In this document: in pieces, positions 40,960 through 49,839 of the stretch
Layout of the letters: the number at the start of each line of letters is the position of its first letter
Numbering within the stretch: the stretch's first letter is position 1
DNA from: CAWCTD01 sp963798455
GTDB lineage: Bacteria > Acidobacteriota > Terriglobia > Bryobacterales > Bryobacteraceae
Length of the DNA stretch: 64,000 nucleotides
Direction: 5' to 3'
NCBI GenBank assembly: GCA_963798455.1
Contig: CAWCTD010000003.1
Span: 1,860,001-1,924,000 of the forward strand
Notes under the pieces: model-generated
Database searches by the model: none
Told to the model about the DNA's origin: nothing
What the model saw: the letters and a program-made list of their open reading frames with translations, nothing else
Made by a program: the position numbers and the translations under genes

Positions 40960-41921
40960 GCGGCGCCGCCGAACAGGCCAGCCTCGAGCGTCTTCATGAT
41001 CGGCAGGAATTCATGGCGCTCCAGGTGGCCGCGCACGGAATCGCGGTCGATCTGGTCGAGCCAGGTCCAGATCCGGTTGGTGAACCGGACATTGAAGGCG
41101 AAGGTCTCGATGGGGTCCTGACGGACGGGTGAAGTGTCGGAAGTGATCCAGCCGTCGTAACCGAACTCCTTGAGATAGAACAAGAACTCGACGTAGCCCC
41201 ACAGGTTGCAGGCGCCGACCATCAGGTCCCAGTCCCACTTGCCGTTGTTGTCGTTGATGTGGACGTAATAGGGGCGCCCGCTCATGGCCATGTGCGCCAG
41301 CGCTTCGGCGGGCGTCTCGCCGCCATAGATGGAATGGCCGACGTCGATGGTCACGCCCAGGCTCGCGCTCCCCACGGCTTGACACAACAAGAGCGCTTTG
41401 GCCGCCGAATCCAGCAGGCAATGAACCCGCGTCTCCGAGGGCTTGTACTCCATGTAGAGCGGTATCTCGGGCCGATGTGCGGCGGCCTCGCGCACGGTCT
41501 CGACCATGCGCTCCCAGGCGCGGACGTAATGCGTGTGAAACGAGTAGTCGTAGCCATCGCTGAGCGGGCAGCAGGTAACTTTGTCGGCCCCGATCGCCGC
41601 GGCGTAGTCCTTGGCGCCACTAATGAGGTCCAGAGCCTTCCGGCGGACCTTGGGATCTGGCGACGAGATCGAGCCCTCGACGAACACCGGGTCGGCTTTG
41701 ACATTCACGTTGACGGCCGAGACCTGGAGGTTCAACCGCTCCAGGTGCTGCTTCATCACCTCCGGCGGATCGACCTCATAGGGGTAGACGACCTCGGCCC
41801 CCGCCACGCCGGGGATGAGGGCCATGGCCTCGAGTTTCTGCACGATCGTCAGAGGCTCCTGGTACTCGCAGAAGCGGTCGCGCAGTCTGCCTAGGAATGC
41901 TGTGATGATTGCTTGTTTCAT
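40956..41921 (-). CDS. Sugar phosphate isomerase/epimerase, second copy type
   Basis: 321 residues, not closely similar to the 270-residue protein nearby. Barrel features: AGAEVVYPYEVDPPEV, VTCCPLSDGYDYSFHTHYVR, LYMEYKPSETRVHCLLD (metal Glu), LGVTIDVGHSIYGGETPAEA (Asp and His), YYVHINDNNGKWDWDLMVG (His/Asp) and WITSDTSPVRQDP. The motifs are those of xylose-isomerase-like epimerases. Co-directional with the MFS carrier and the first isomerase. Substrate not identifiable from sequence. Confidence 0.85.
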   Translation of the reverse strand: MKQAIITAFLGRLRDRFCEYQEPLTIVQKLEAMALIPGVAGAEVVYPYEVDPPEVMKQHLERLNLQVSAVNVNVKADPVFVEGSISSPDPKVRRKALDLISGAKDYAAAIGADKVTCCPLSDGYDYSFHTHYVRAWERMVETVREAAAHRPEIPLYMEYKPSETRVHCLLDSAAKALLLCQAVGSASLGVTIDVGHSIYGGETPAEALAHMAMSGRPYYVHINDNNGKWDWDLMVGACNLWGYVEFLFYLKEFGYDGWITSDTSPVRQDPIETFAFNVRFTNRIWTWLDQIDRDSVRGHLERHEFLPIMKTLEAGLFGGAA

Positions 41922-41946
41922 ATCTCACTCATGTGGAAAATCGCGG

Positions 41947-42537
41947 CTACCGCTTCGGGAATTTCGGATCCGCCTTGATCTCCCGTATCTGTAGAATGTG
42001 CCGCTGGTCGTGGGTGGATATCAACAGGAACCACTGGTAGGCGTCGCTTCTCTCCCTTTCCACAAAATGGCTGCGGAGGTCCTCACTGGTGGTTCTGGCG
42101 TATTGGAGCATCTCCCGATGCACTTTGCGAAAGATATCCAGCCCGGTCTTGAGGTCATGCAACTGCCCCTTTACATCTTCCGAGGGGATCGCCTTCCCGC
42201 GCTGGGTCCGGTCGATGCCATACCAGAGAACGTCCGCGTCCCTGGCGGGGTCCGATTTGCCCTTCGGGGGCGCGTTCATCGCCTCCCGAAACTGCCGCCA
42301 GTAGATGGGGTCGGTGATAGACAGGTGCTCCACTACTTGCAGAATGCTCCAAGCCTCAGGCGAGGGCCGGAACTGGAGCTGCGCGGTAGACAGGCCGGAC
42401 ACCTCATCGACCAGCCAGCTCTCGGTCATTTCGAAATGCGCGATCAGACGCTGGCGCTCCAGCCGTGTCAGTGAGGCGCCGTGGGCGCAGGAGACAACGG
42501 CCATGAGGCCCGCCCCCCTCAGGATCGCTTTCATCAT
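41947..42537 (-). CDS. Exported DinB-family protein
   Basis: 196 residues. Hydrophobic lead AILRGAGLMAVVSCAHGA is a signal peptide. The DinB four-helix bundle follows with its three metal His: one in VVEHLSI, and two in STHDQRHILQI. EAWSILQVVEHL is typical. DinB proteins are metal-dependent thiol-transfer or stress enzymes; export is unusual but seen in acidobacteria. Lies just downstream of nothing co-directional. Confidence 0.83.
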   Translation of the reverse strand: MMKAILRGAGLMAVVSCAHGASLTRLERQRLIAHFEMTESWLVDEVSGLSTAQLQFRPSPEAWSILQVVEHLSITDPIYWRQFREAMNAPPKGKSDPARDADVLWYGIDRTQRGKAIPSEDVKGQLHDLKTGLDIFRKVHREMLQYARTTSEDLRSHFVERERSDAYQWFLLISTHDQRHILQIREIKADPKFPKR

Positions 42538-42630
42538 CGCGAAGTCCCCCGCGAAAGGGTAGCACGATTCGGAGGCCGGATGAGCCGGCCGGGTTTGACG
42601 GGCACGAGGGGCGGAGACTAGAGTAGAAAA

Positions 42631-43908
42631 TTGAACTCCAACGGGCGAGTAGCGCTTGGGATTCTGACCGCGGGTGCGTTGGGAGCGGCCGTGGCGGTTT
42701 TGTCAGCGCGCCATGTGCCGCTGAGTCGCACCCCGGCTCACGCGAGTGCTCCTGCAGCAACTCGGCCGGGGTTGATCACCGAAACCCTTCCAATTCGACC
42801 TGGGGACACGCTGGCCGACTTGCTCGGACGCGCCGGCCTGGATCAAGCCTCCAAGACAGAGGCGATCGACGCGGTTGCCGGCACGTTCGACGTCAAGAAG
42901 TTCCGCGCCGGGTCACAACTGACCCTGAGCCGTTCCGGGATGGGAACGCTTGAAAGGATTGGGTACCTGATCGATCCCGACCACGAGCTTCAGTTGTCGC
43001 ACCCGGATGGCAGCTTCTCAGCCGCCATCGTCAATGTCCCGGGCGCCATTCGCGTAGTGCCAGTGCATGGCACGCTCGAGGGTTCCCTGTTCGAGAGCAT
43101 GGAGCGAACCGGCGAGCGGGCCGAACTCGCGCTTCAGGTCGCCGAGATCTTTGGGTGGAGCCTGGACTTCTACACAGACCCCCGCGAGGGGGACGAGTTC
43201 TGCGTGCTCATCGAGAAGAAGGAGTACTCAAACGGCCAGCCGCCGGCCTACCAGCGCATCCTGGCGGCGACGTACAACAACGCCGGCACGGTCTACGATG
43301 CCTACCTGTTCCCCGACAAGGACGGAGAGCCTTTGTACTACTCCCGGGATGGTCACTCGCTCCAGTCGGCGTTTCTCCGGTCGCCCTTCAAGTTCGAGGC
43401 GCGAATCAGCTCCCATTTCTCGCTGCGGCGGTTCCATCCCATATTGAAGTTCGTGCGGCCACATCTGGGGACGGACTACGCGGCGCCGGTAGGGACGCCG
43501 GTACAGAGCATAGGGGCCGGCGTGGTGGCCTCCGCGGGCCGATCGGGAGATTCAGGAAACATGGTCCGGATCAGGCACGCCAACGGCTACGAGACCCTGT
43601 ATTCGCACCTCTCCCGAATCCTGGTGGAACGCGGCCAGCACGTGGAGCAGGGCCAGCGGATTGGATTGGTCGGGGCCACGGGGCTGGCCACTGGGCCACA
43701 TCTGGACTTTCGCATGACCCAGACCGGGAGGTACGTGAATTTTGAGCGCCTCAGACTGCCCCCCGCCGCTGAGATCAGCCCGCGGCAGCGCACTCTATTC
43801 GCGGCGGCACGCGATCGCTTCGCTGCCCTGATGGAATCAGGCCCTGCCCCGAATGCGAACGTGCTGGCAAGCACGGCGCGTTCAGGGAACTCCCGCTCGG
43901 CCCCTTGA
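42631..43908 (+). CDS. M23-family metallopeptidase (peptidoglycan hydrolase)
   Basis: 425 residues from a TTG start without a strong ribosome-binding site. A short membrane segment (VALGILTAGALGAAVAVL) anchors the protein. Residues about 52-130 carry an OapA/LysM-like part (LPIRPGDTLADLLGRAGL). The C-terminal M23 domain has HLGTDYAAPVGTPVQ (metal His and Asp), YETLYSHLSRI and PHLDFRM (catalytic and metal His), all present, so it should be active. Related to MepM/YebA-type endopeptidases acting on cell-wall cross-links. It stands divergent from the DinB gene and convergent to the TonB receptor. Confidence 0.9.
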   Translation: MNSNGRVALGILTAGALGAAVAVLSARHVPLSRTPAHASAPAATRPGLITETLPIRPGDTLADLLGRAGLDQASKTEAIDAVAGTFDVKKFRAGSQLTLSRSGMGTLERIGYLIDPDHELQLSHPDGSFSAAIVNVPGAIRVVPVHGTLEGSLFESMERTGERAELALQVAEIFGWSLDFYTDPREGDEFCVLIEKKEYSNGQPPAYQRILAATYNNAGTVYDAYLFPDKDGEPLYYSRDGHSLQSAFLRSPFKFEARISSHFSLRRFHPILKFVRPHLGTDYAAPVGTPVQSIGAGVVASAGRSGDSGNMVRIRHANGYETLYSHLSRILVERGQHVEQGQRIGLVGATGLATGPHLDFRMTQTGRYVNFERLRLPPAAEISPRQRTLFAAARDRFAALMESGPAPNANVLASTARSGNSRSAP

Positions 43909-43937
43909 GCTGGCTGTCCCGCCTCGGCGGTCTCGGA

Positions 43938-46541
43938 CTAGAACTCGAAGCTCAGTTGGAACCGGAAGGTCCGGCCGTCGTTCAGCGTGTTGGTGATCAT
44001 GCCGAACTCGGGATTGGTGAGATTCGCTCCCGGCGCGGCGAATTGCGTCGTGTTGAACAAGTTGATCGATTCGGCGCGGAGCTGAAGCGTCTTCTCGCGA
44101 AGCAAGGTGAAGCGCCTGGCAATCGCCGCGTTCAGGTTGTAAATGCCGCCCTTGCGGAATACGTTTCGCCCCAGGTTGCCCGCCGAATCGGGGGACTGGA
44201 AGAACGAGAAGGCCGCCTTCGGCAGCAGGGCCCGCGAGGTGTCCGGAGATCCTATGGCGCGCCCCAGAATGGACGGATCGAGGATGTTCACCCGGTCTCC
44301 TGAGGCGCCGTCCACGTTGCCATAGCCCGGCGAGTCCGAGCCTGACTGCACCAGGAACGGTGTGCCGCTCTTGAGCAGCACGACCCCGGAGAGATTCCAT
44401 CCGCCGAGAACTCTCCGGACCAGCGGCGGCTGCGCCGCCCAGGACGGAGTCTCGTAAGCCAGCCGGGCAACCAGTGAGTGGGGCTGGTCGAAGTCGCTAA
44501 GACCCTTAAGGTCGTGGTGGGAATCGAATTCCGTTTGCCCGCGGTTCTGGCTGCGGTTGGAGGCGTTGTCGCTGTAGTTGGCCCCCAGGTCGAGGGCTTT
44601 GCTGAACCAGTAGGAGGCGTCCACGCTGAAGCCTCTCCAGCGGGGAAGGATCAGCGTCACGCGGGCCGCGTCGTACCAGGCGAAGGAGCCATTGAGCATC
44701 AGCTTCACTTCGGAAAGCGCCGGATCCGGGCGGCGTTCGTCGATGGTGGCGGTAGTGAGTGGCACACCCGGAATCGCACGGGCGCGATTGATGTACCACA
44801 TCTGGATGATCTTGGGCGTGCGGGTGCCGACATAACCGAATTGGATGCGCCATGCGCTTTTGAAAGCGGGCTCCCAGCTAGCGTTGTACTGGTGCGAGTA
44901 CGGCGCGACCAGGTTCGGATCCAGGATATACAGCGCCACCCGCTGCGTGCCCCGCGGGCCGCGCAGGTAGGTTCCCACGGGGTCCAGGAGGTCGGGATTA
45001 TTGATGACCAGCTTGGTGTTCCCGGGAGGGTTGAATCGCAACTGCTGATAGGTGGCCTGCACGATGTTGTCGTAGGCCAGCGCGTAGGACGCCCGGAAAA
45101 CTCCGAGGCTGCGAGGCAGCCGTTTCGCCAAGCCGAACATGGGCGCGAGGTTGTTGCAGTCGCAGTGATAGGGGAAAGTAGTCAGGTGATCCGCCTCGGT
45201 CGGGACCGAGACGGGTTGGTAGCGCAGCCCGAAATTCAAGGTGAAGCTGGGCCTGGCCTGCCACTTGTCGCCGGCATAATACGATTGGTCCCAGTTGCGG
45301 AAGCGGCGGTGGGTGTCGCCGACCGAGATGAAGATCTTGGTGGGCAGGCCGAGGCGCAGGTTGGTGATGCCATCCCTGCCTTGATCGTTCTGGAAACTGA
45401 TGGACCCCATACGGGAGTCGTCCTGGTAGCCGTTCAGGTAGCGGCGGAGGAGATCGTAACCCGCGGTCCACTCGTGATGCCCGCGGACCTGGCGGATCTG
45501 AGCCGCCTGGCGAAACATGTTCTCCGCGCGGTCGATGGGGATGTCTGGGCTGGGGCCCACACTGGAGAGCCCGCTGGTTCCGAATTGCGGCCCGATGTTG
45601 TCCTTTGCGGGAACAAGCTGCGAGGCCAGGCGGTCGAACCCGAGCGAGACGTTGAAGCTGGTCGAGGAACTGGGCTGCCGGATCCAGGTGATACGCGATT
45701 GATGCGATCGCGTCGTGGTATCCGGGTTCTGTCCCTTGACAAACTGAAAGGCCAGCACGCGCTGGTGCACGAGCTGGTAGCGCAGAACCAGCCGGTCCCG
45801 CGGGGTTAACGCCTGGTCGATGCGGGCGCCGGCGGTGTCGCTATTGATCTCCTGCGGCGCATTGGTGTTGAGCATCCGCTGGTTGATGTCGGTGCGGTTG
45901 GGAAGCTCGGCGGGATAGGCGGCGAGGATGCGCCCGACATAGGCAGCCAGAACGGGGTCTGTCGCCAGCGGGGTGCGCTCTGAAGCGAGCGGCACCTGCA
46001 CGTTCCCGTTCACCATGCCACGTACCCTCTGCTGATTCCCCGAGAGCGAAAGAACCGAGTTCTTCCACAGCGGCGCGAGGAAGTCCGCTCCGTAGTTATT
46101 CTCGCGGGCAGGCTTCACATCGCCGACCTGGAAGAACGACCGGGCGCTGAAGACGCTGTTCAAGTGCGACTCGAACAGGCGCCCGTGCACCCCCTGGCGC
46201 GTGACGGGAGCCACGTGCATGGTGGCCGTTGGCGCGTTTCCGTACTCGGCTCCGTAATAGCCGCAGTCAGGCCGGAATTCGGTGATGATGGTGGCCGTGG
46301 TTCCGAGCCGGGTGTTGAGCTCGCGCAGCAGGTTGTTGTCCACGAGGTTGAACTGAACGTTTTCGTTCCGCCGGCTCTCGCCGGACTGAACGTCGGTCTG
46401 CCCCAGCAGGTTGAGCTTGGTTCGCTGCTCGACCGCCGGAGCGGGCGTGCCTGTCTCGCGTGGAGGGTCCTGATCCGCCGGCGCCGCCCAAGACACACCG
46501 GCCGTCATCAGGCATACGAGCGCGACTAGGAACGTTCTCAC
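43938..46541 (-). CDS. TonB-dependent receptor-like outer-membrane protein without N-terminal CarboxypepD_reg domain
   Basis: 867 residues. Signal peptide MRTFLVALVCLMTAGVSWA. It lacks the beta-sandwich of the Oar type and starts near the plug region (NVQFNLVDNNLLRELNTRLG, TEFRPDCGYYGAEYGNAPTA), then runs as a barrel (LSFELEF-like strands) to a C-terminal FQLSFEF. The RDCGYYGAEYG part is the equivalent of the plug strand ending in the barrel of Oar proteins. It may be a full-size variant or a trimmed gene with intact frame. Monocistronic; convergent with the M23 gene. Confidence 0.78.
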   Translation of the reverse strand: MRTFLVALVCLMTAGVSWAAPADQDPPRETGTPAPAVEQRTKLNLLGQTDVQSGESRRNENVQFNLVDNNLLRELNTRLGTTATIITEFRPDCGYYGAEYGNAPTATMHVAPVTRQGVHGRLFESHLNSVFSARSFFQVGDVKPARENNYGADFLAPLWKNSVLSLSGNQQRVRGMVNGNVQVPLASERTPLATDPVLAAYVGRILAAYPAELPNRTDINQRMLNTNAPQEINSDTAGARIDQALTPRDRLVLRYQLVHQRVLAFQFVKGQNPDTTTRSHQSRITWIRQPSSSTSFNVSLGFDRLASQLVPAKDNIGPQFGTSGLSSVGPSPDIPIDRAENMFRQAAQIRQVRGHHEWTAGYDLLRRYLNGYQDDSRMGSISFQNDQGRDGITNLRLGLPTKIFISVGDTHRRFRNWDQSYYAGDKWQARPSFTLNFGLRYQPVSVPTEADHLTTFPYHCDCNNLAPMFGLAKRLPRSLGVFRASYALAYDNIVQATYQQLRFNPPGNTKLVINNPDLLDPVGTYLRGPRGTQRVALYILDPNLVAPYSHQYNASWEPAFKSAWRIQFGYVGTRTPKIIQMWYINRARAIPGVPLTTATIDERRPDPALSEVKLMLNGSFAWYDAARVTLILPRWRGFSVDASYWFSKALDLGANYSDNASNRSQNRGQTEFDSHHDLKGLSDFDQPHSLVARLAYETPSWAAQPPLVRRVLGGWNLSGVVLLKSGTPFLVQSGSDSPGYGNVDGASGDRVNILDPSILGRAIGSPDTSRALLPKAAFSFFQSPDSAGNLGRNVFRKGGIYNLNAAIARRFTLLREKTLQLRAESINLFNTTQFAAPGANLTNPEFGMITNTLNDGRTFRFQLSFEF

Positions 46542-46635
46542 CGGGGATACCCTTGGAGCAGAAACCGATTGTATCTCACTGCGGCGAGGCGCACGGAAAG
46601 GCTACAATCGTTCTGCCGATGATAGGAGGGCTTCC

Positions 46636-47784
46636 ATGCGTCGCAACGTTGCTGTACGGAGAGCGCGGCTGGCGGCGTTACAGGCATCCGCCGGGGGCGC
46701 CAAGCCTAGCGAGCAGAGACTCGAGGTTTCCGAACTGACATCGTTTCCCGTGCGTGAGCCGGTTTCACGCCGCGCGTATTCGATCGTCCGGCTGCGCACG
46801 CGAGGCGGCCTGACGGGTTACGGCGAGTGTCCGGGCGCAACTCCCGCCGAGATCGTCCGTGCTGCGGAAATCACCCGCAGCGCAGCCGCCACGTCCTACG
46901 AGGTGCTCGCTCGCCGCCTGGCTGACCTGGGCGGCCTCGGGGCCGCTATCAACATGGCCCTGCTCGACGCTGTCGGCAAAGCAGCCGAGGCACCGGTGTA
47001 CCAGATTCTTGGCGGGCCAACGCGTTTCAAGGCGCGTGCTCTGGCGCCGCTCACGGGCAACACGGACACGGCACTGATCGCCTCCATGAAACGGGCTTCC
47101 GCCGCAGGCTACCGGGCCTTCCTGGTTCCCGCCCCTCCGCCGCTATCCCGCAATCAAGGTCAGGCCTGGGTCATGGCCACGCGCAGCAGGCTCGATGCGT
47201 TGCGCCAGGGGGGTGGTGAGAACGTCGATTTCGTGCTGGACGGAGGCGGCAGCCTCACGCCGGGCGACGCCGCCAGCGCAGCCTCGGCCCTGGAGAAGTT
47301 TCACCTCTTGTGGTTTGACGAGCCGTGCCCGCTGGTCAACCTGGGCGCGGTGAAGAAGATCTCGGCCGAGAACGTAACACCCATCGGCTTCGGCAGGCAT
47401 GTCCAAACCGGAGCTGAGTTTCAGGACCTGCTGCGGGAAGACGCCATCGATGTCATCCGCCCGGGCATCTCGCTCAACGGGATCACGGCCATCCGCCGCA
47501 TGGCGGCCGTCGCCGAGACCTATTACATCGCCGCCGCTCCGTACCACACGGGAGGGCCGGTGGCGACCGCGGCAGCGCTGCACCTGGCGGCGTCGCTGCC
47601 TAACTTTTTCATCCAGCAGATCCCCCTGCCGGAGGCGGAGGAAGACCGCCGGATGCGTGCGGAGATCGCGGGCGCGGCCCTGGAAACAGTGAAGGACGGT
47701 TTCGCGGCGCTGCCCACGGGTCCCGGGCTGGGGATCGCGGTCAACGAAGAAGCCTTGAAGAAGTACAGGGAGGCTGCGCTATGA
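46636..47784 (+). CDS. Enolase-superfamily protein with missing catalytic residues
   Basis: 382 residues from an ATG preceded by AGGAGGG. The mandelate racemase/muconate lactonising fold is clear (N-terminal capping region RRAYSIVRLRTRGGLTGYGE, LGAAINMALLDAVGKAA, LLWFDEPCPLVNLGA, DVIRPGISLNGI, YHTGGPVATAAALHLAA). But the KxK base motif reads AFLVPAP with no Lys, and the third metal ligand reads IGFGRHVQ where the sister gene has IATGERL. First and second ligands (FVLDGGG, FDEP) remain. It is probably not a standard dehydratase. Overlaps the next gene by four bases (ATGA). Confidence 0.82.
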   Translation: MRRNVAVRRARLAALQASAGGAKPSEQRLEVSELTSFPVREPVSRRAYSIVRLRTRGGLTGYGECPGATPAEIVRAAEITRSAAATSYEVLARRLADLGGLGAAINMALLDAVGKAAEAPVYQILGGPTRFKARALAPLTGNTDTALIASMKRASAAGYRAFLVPAPPPLSRNQGQAWVMATRSRLDALRQGGGENVDFVLDGGGSLTPGDAASAASALEKFHLLWFDEPCPLVNLGAVKKISAENVTPIGFGRHVQTGAEFQDLLREDAIDVIRPGISLNGITAIRRMAAVAETYYIAAAPYHTGGPVATAAALHLAASLPNFFIQQIPLPEAEEDRRMRAEIAGAALETVKDGFAALPTGPGLGIAVNEEALKKYREAAL

Positions 47785-49097
47785 GGCGGCGGGAATTTTT
47801 TGGAGGGATGGCAGGCGCGCTGGCTTTCGGCCGCGGGGCCTACGCCGGCTGCGCGTGCTCGGTCGAAGAGGGGGAGATGCAGGCCGGAGCGGCAGCGCCG
47901 GTGAGCCCGTTCCAAGGCGTCGGCTCGAAGGTGCGCATTACCGGGATGAAAGCGATCGGCGTCTCGCTTACCCCGCAGTCGGACAGGCCGTACGTCTTCG
48001 TCAAGCTGGAGACCAACCAGGGGCTGGTCGGCTGGGGTGAGGGGACGCTCGAGGGCAAAGCCGCGGCGACCATCGCCTGTGTGAACGACTTCCGAGAGCA
48101 CATCCTCGGCGCTGACCCCATGCAGGTGGAGCATCTGTGGCAGTCGATGTACGTCCACAGCTTCTACCGCGCGGGGCCGGTCATGGGATCGGCGATTTCC
48201 GGCATCGACCAGGCCCTGTGGGACCTGCGCGGCAAGATCCTCGGCATGCCGGTCTACAAACTGCTGGGCGGGCCGTTCGACCAGCGCGGCGTTCGCGGCT
48301 ACTACCACGCTAGCGCGAACTCGCGCGAACAGCTCCTCAAGCTGCGCGAGTCCGCGGTCCAGCAGGGCGTAACCTGCTTCAAGACCGGCATCAACGGCAC
48401 ATGGGAATGGCTGGAAAGGCATTCCAAGATCGACCGTGCGGTGAAGCAGTTGGCCATGATGCGCGACGCGCTCGGACCGGATATCGACATCGCCTGCGAC
48501 TTTCACGCCAAACCCAGCGCCACGGTGGCTTCCATCCTGGTGAAAGAGGTCGAGCCGCTGAATCTACTGTTCGTCGAGGAGCCGTGCCCTCCGGAGAACA
48601 TGAAAGCCATGGCGCGGATCTCAAGCCGTTCGACGACCCCCATTGCCACGGGAGAGCGCCTGGTGGCCTCCTATGGCTGCCGCGAGCTGATCGAAATGGG
48701 CATTGTGGACATCCTGCAGACGGACATCAACCATGTAGGCGGCATCACCGCGCTGTGGAAGGTGGGAGCGATGGCGGACGCTTCGGGCATCTCGATGGCG
48801 CCGCACGCGTGCGAGGGTCCCATCGGCGGAATCGCCAGCCTCCACGTGGATGCCGCCATGCCGAATTTCCTGGTTCAGGAAATATGCGGCGGGGTGACCC
48901 AGTCGAGCACGGACAAAGTGTGGGAGGAGTGGCTCGGCTTCCCGGCGATGCGCATGGTCAGCGGGCGGTTCCCGCTGCCGGACAAGCCTGGGCTGGGCTT
49001 CGACCTGACGGAGGACGCCCTGAGGAAATATCCCTTCGGCGGCACCCGCGCCATGGCGCGCGTCTTCCACGACGACGGCTCCGTGGCGGAGTGGTAG
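47781..49097 (+). CDS. D-galactonate dehydratase-like enolase-superfamily enzyme
   Basis: 438 residues. The N-terminus RRREFFGGMAGALAFGRGAY is a twin-arginine-type signal. Catalytic marks are complete: TCFKTGI (Lys), IACDFHAKPSA (metal Asp, base His), LFVEEPCPPEN (metal Glu), PIATGERLVAS (metal Glu), ILQTDINHVGG (Asp) and SMAPHACEGP (His). GalD/ManD-type members dehydrate aldonates to 2-keto-3-deoxy acids. It is coupled to the degenerate paralogue upstream, so the pair might form hetero-oligomers or the first may be a regulator; this is inference. Confidence 0.88.
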   Translation: MRRREFFGGMAGALAFGRGAYAGCACSVEEGEMQAGAAAPVSPFQGVGSKVRITGMKAIGVSLTPQSDRPYVFVKLETNQGLVGWGEGTLEGKAAATIACVNDFREHILGADPMQVEHLWQSMYVHSFYRAGPVMGSAISGIDQALWDLRGKILGMPVYKLLGGPFDQRGVRGYYHASANSREQLLKLRESAVQQGVTCFKTGINGTWEWLERHSKIDRAVKQLAMMRDALGPDIDIACDFHAKPSATVASILVKEVEPLNLLFVEEPCPPENMKAMARISSRSTTPIATGERLVASYGCRELIEMGIVDILQTDINHVGGITALWKVGAMADASGISMAPHACEGPIGGIASLHVDAAMPNFLVQEICGGVTQSSTDKVWEEWLGFPAMRMVSGRFPLPDKPGLGFDLTEDALRKYPFGGTRAMARVFHDDGSVAEW

Positions 49098-49122
49098 GCT
49101 GGGGGAGGCGAGACGACGCTCA

Positions 49123-49308
49123 ATGACGCAACGGCCTAAGAGAGCGAAGACGCCTCCCCCGGCAAAGAAGCCCGAGCGAAGTGAGGACGGGGTGGACCTC
49201 ACGCTGATCCGGTGGATGCTCTCGCTGACGCCCGCCCAGCGGCTCCAGGTGCTCCAGAGCGCCGCAGAGTCCCTCATGAGGATGCGTGCCGAGCAAACCG
49301 AAGGCTGA
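49123..49308 (+). CDS. Small partner protein of a nucleotidyltransferase
   Basis: 61 residues: a basic N-terminus (RPKRAKTPPPAKKPERS) and a helical end (LIRWMLSLTPAQRLQVLQSA). The following nucleotidyltransferase gene overlaps its end. This pairing, small helical protein followed by a MNT-like gene, is common in bacteria and toxin-antitoxin-like, but function is not established. Confidence 0.65.
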   Translation: MTQRPKRAKTPPPAKKPERSEDGVDLTLIRWMLSLTPAQRLQVLQSAAESLMRMRAEQTEG

Positions 49309-49783
49309 CTTCCAAGCTATCCTTCAAGTCCTGGCCAAACACGGTGTGGATTTCATCGTGGTCGGAGGGGTTTGCGGAGCGCTCCACGGGGCTCCGATCA
49401 TGACCTTCGACCTCGACATTGTCCATTCGCGGAAGCGTGACAACATCGAACGCCTCCTGAGAGCGCTGGAAGCACTCGATGCGCATTACCGGACCAGCCC
49501 GGAGAAGAACATCATGCCCGCGGAGACGCACCTGGCATCGGAAGGGCACCAGCTCCTGATGACGCGGTTCGGTCCCCTCGATGTTCTGGGTCTGATCGGC
49601 TCAGGACACCAATATGAGGACCTGCTGGCTCACAGCGTGCAGATGCGCGTCGGTGAGAACCTCACCGTTCGGCTGCTGGACCTTGCCACGCTCATCGAGA
49701 CGAAGCAGGAAACAGCAGGCGAGAAGGACCGCGCCGCTCTGGCGGTCCTGCGGCGGGTCTTGGAAGAAAAGTCGCTCTCGTAG
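49286..49783 (+). CDS. Minimal nucleotidyltransferase-like protein
   Basis: 165 residues from a GTG at 49286. The nucleotidyltransferase pattern is present: VDFIVVGGVCGALHGAPIMT then FDLDIVHSR (GG...DLDI metal Asp pair), with a C-terminal helical part (LTVRLLDLATLIETKQETAG, KDRAALAVLRRVL) as in AbiEii/DUF1814-type relatives. Overlaps the small gene upstream by 23 bases. Likely a toxin/antitoxin or housekeeping-type orphan pair. Confidence 0.78.
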   Translation: MPSKPKADFQAILQVLAKHGVDFIVVGGVCGALHGAPIMTFDLDIVHSRKRDNIERLLRALEALDAHYRTSPEKNIMPAETHLASEGHQLLMTRFGPLDVLGLIGSGHQYEDLLAHSVQMRVGENLTVRLLDLATLIETKQETAGEKDRAALAVLRRVLEEKSLS

Positions 49784-49839
49784 TGTCTCGTTCAGCCCCC
49801 CGGCAGGCGGGCCATGATGCCGGCGCCGGCGGATACTCC

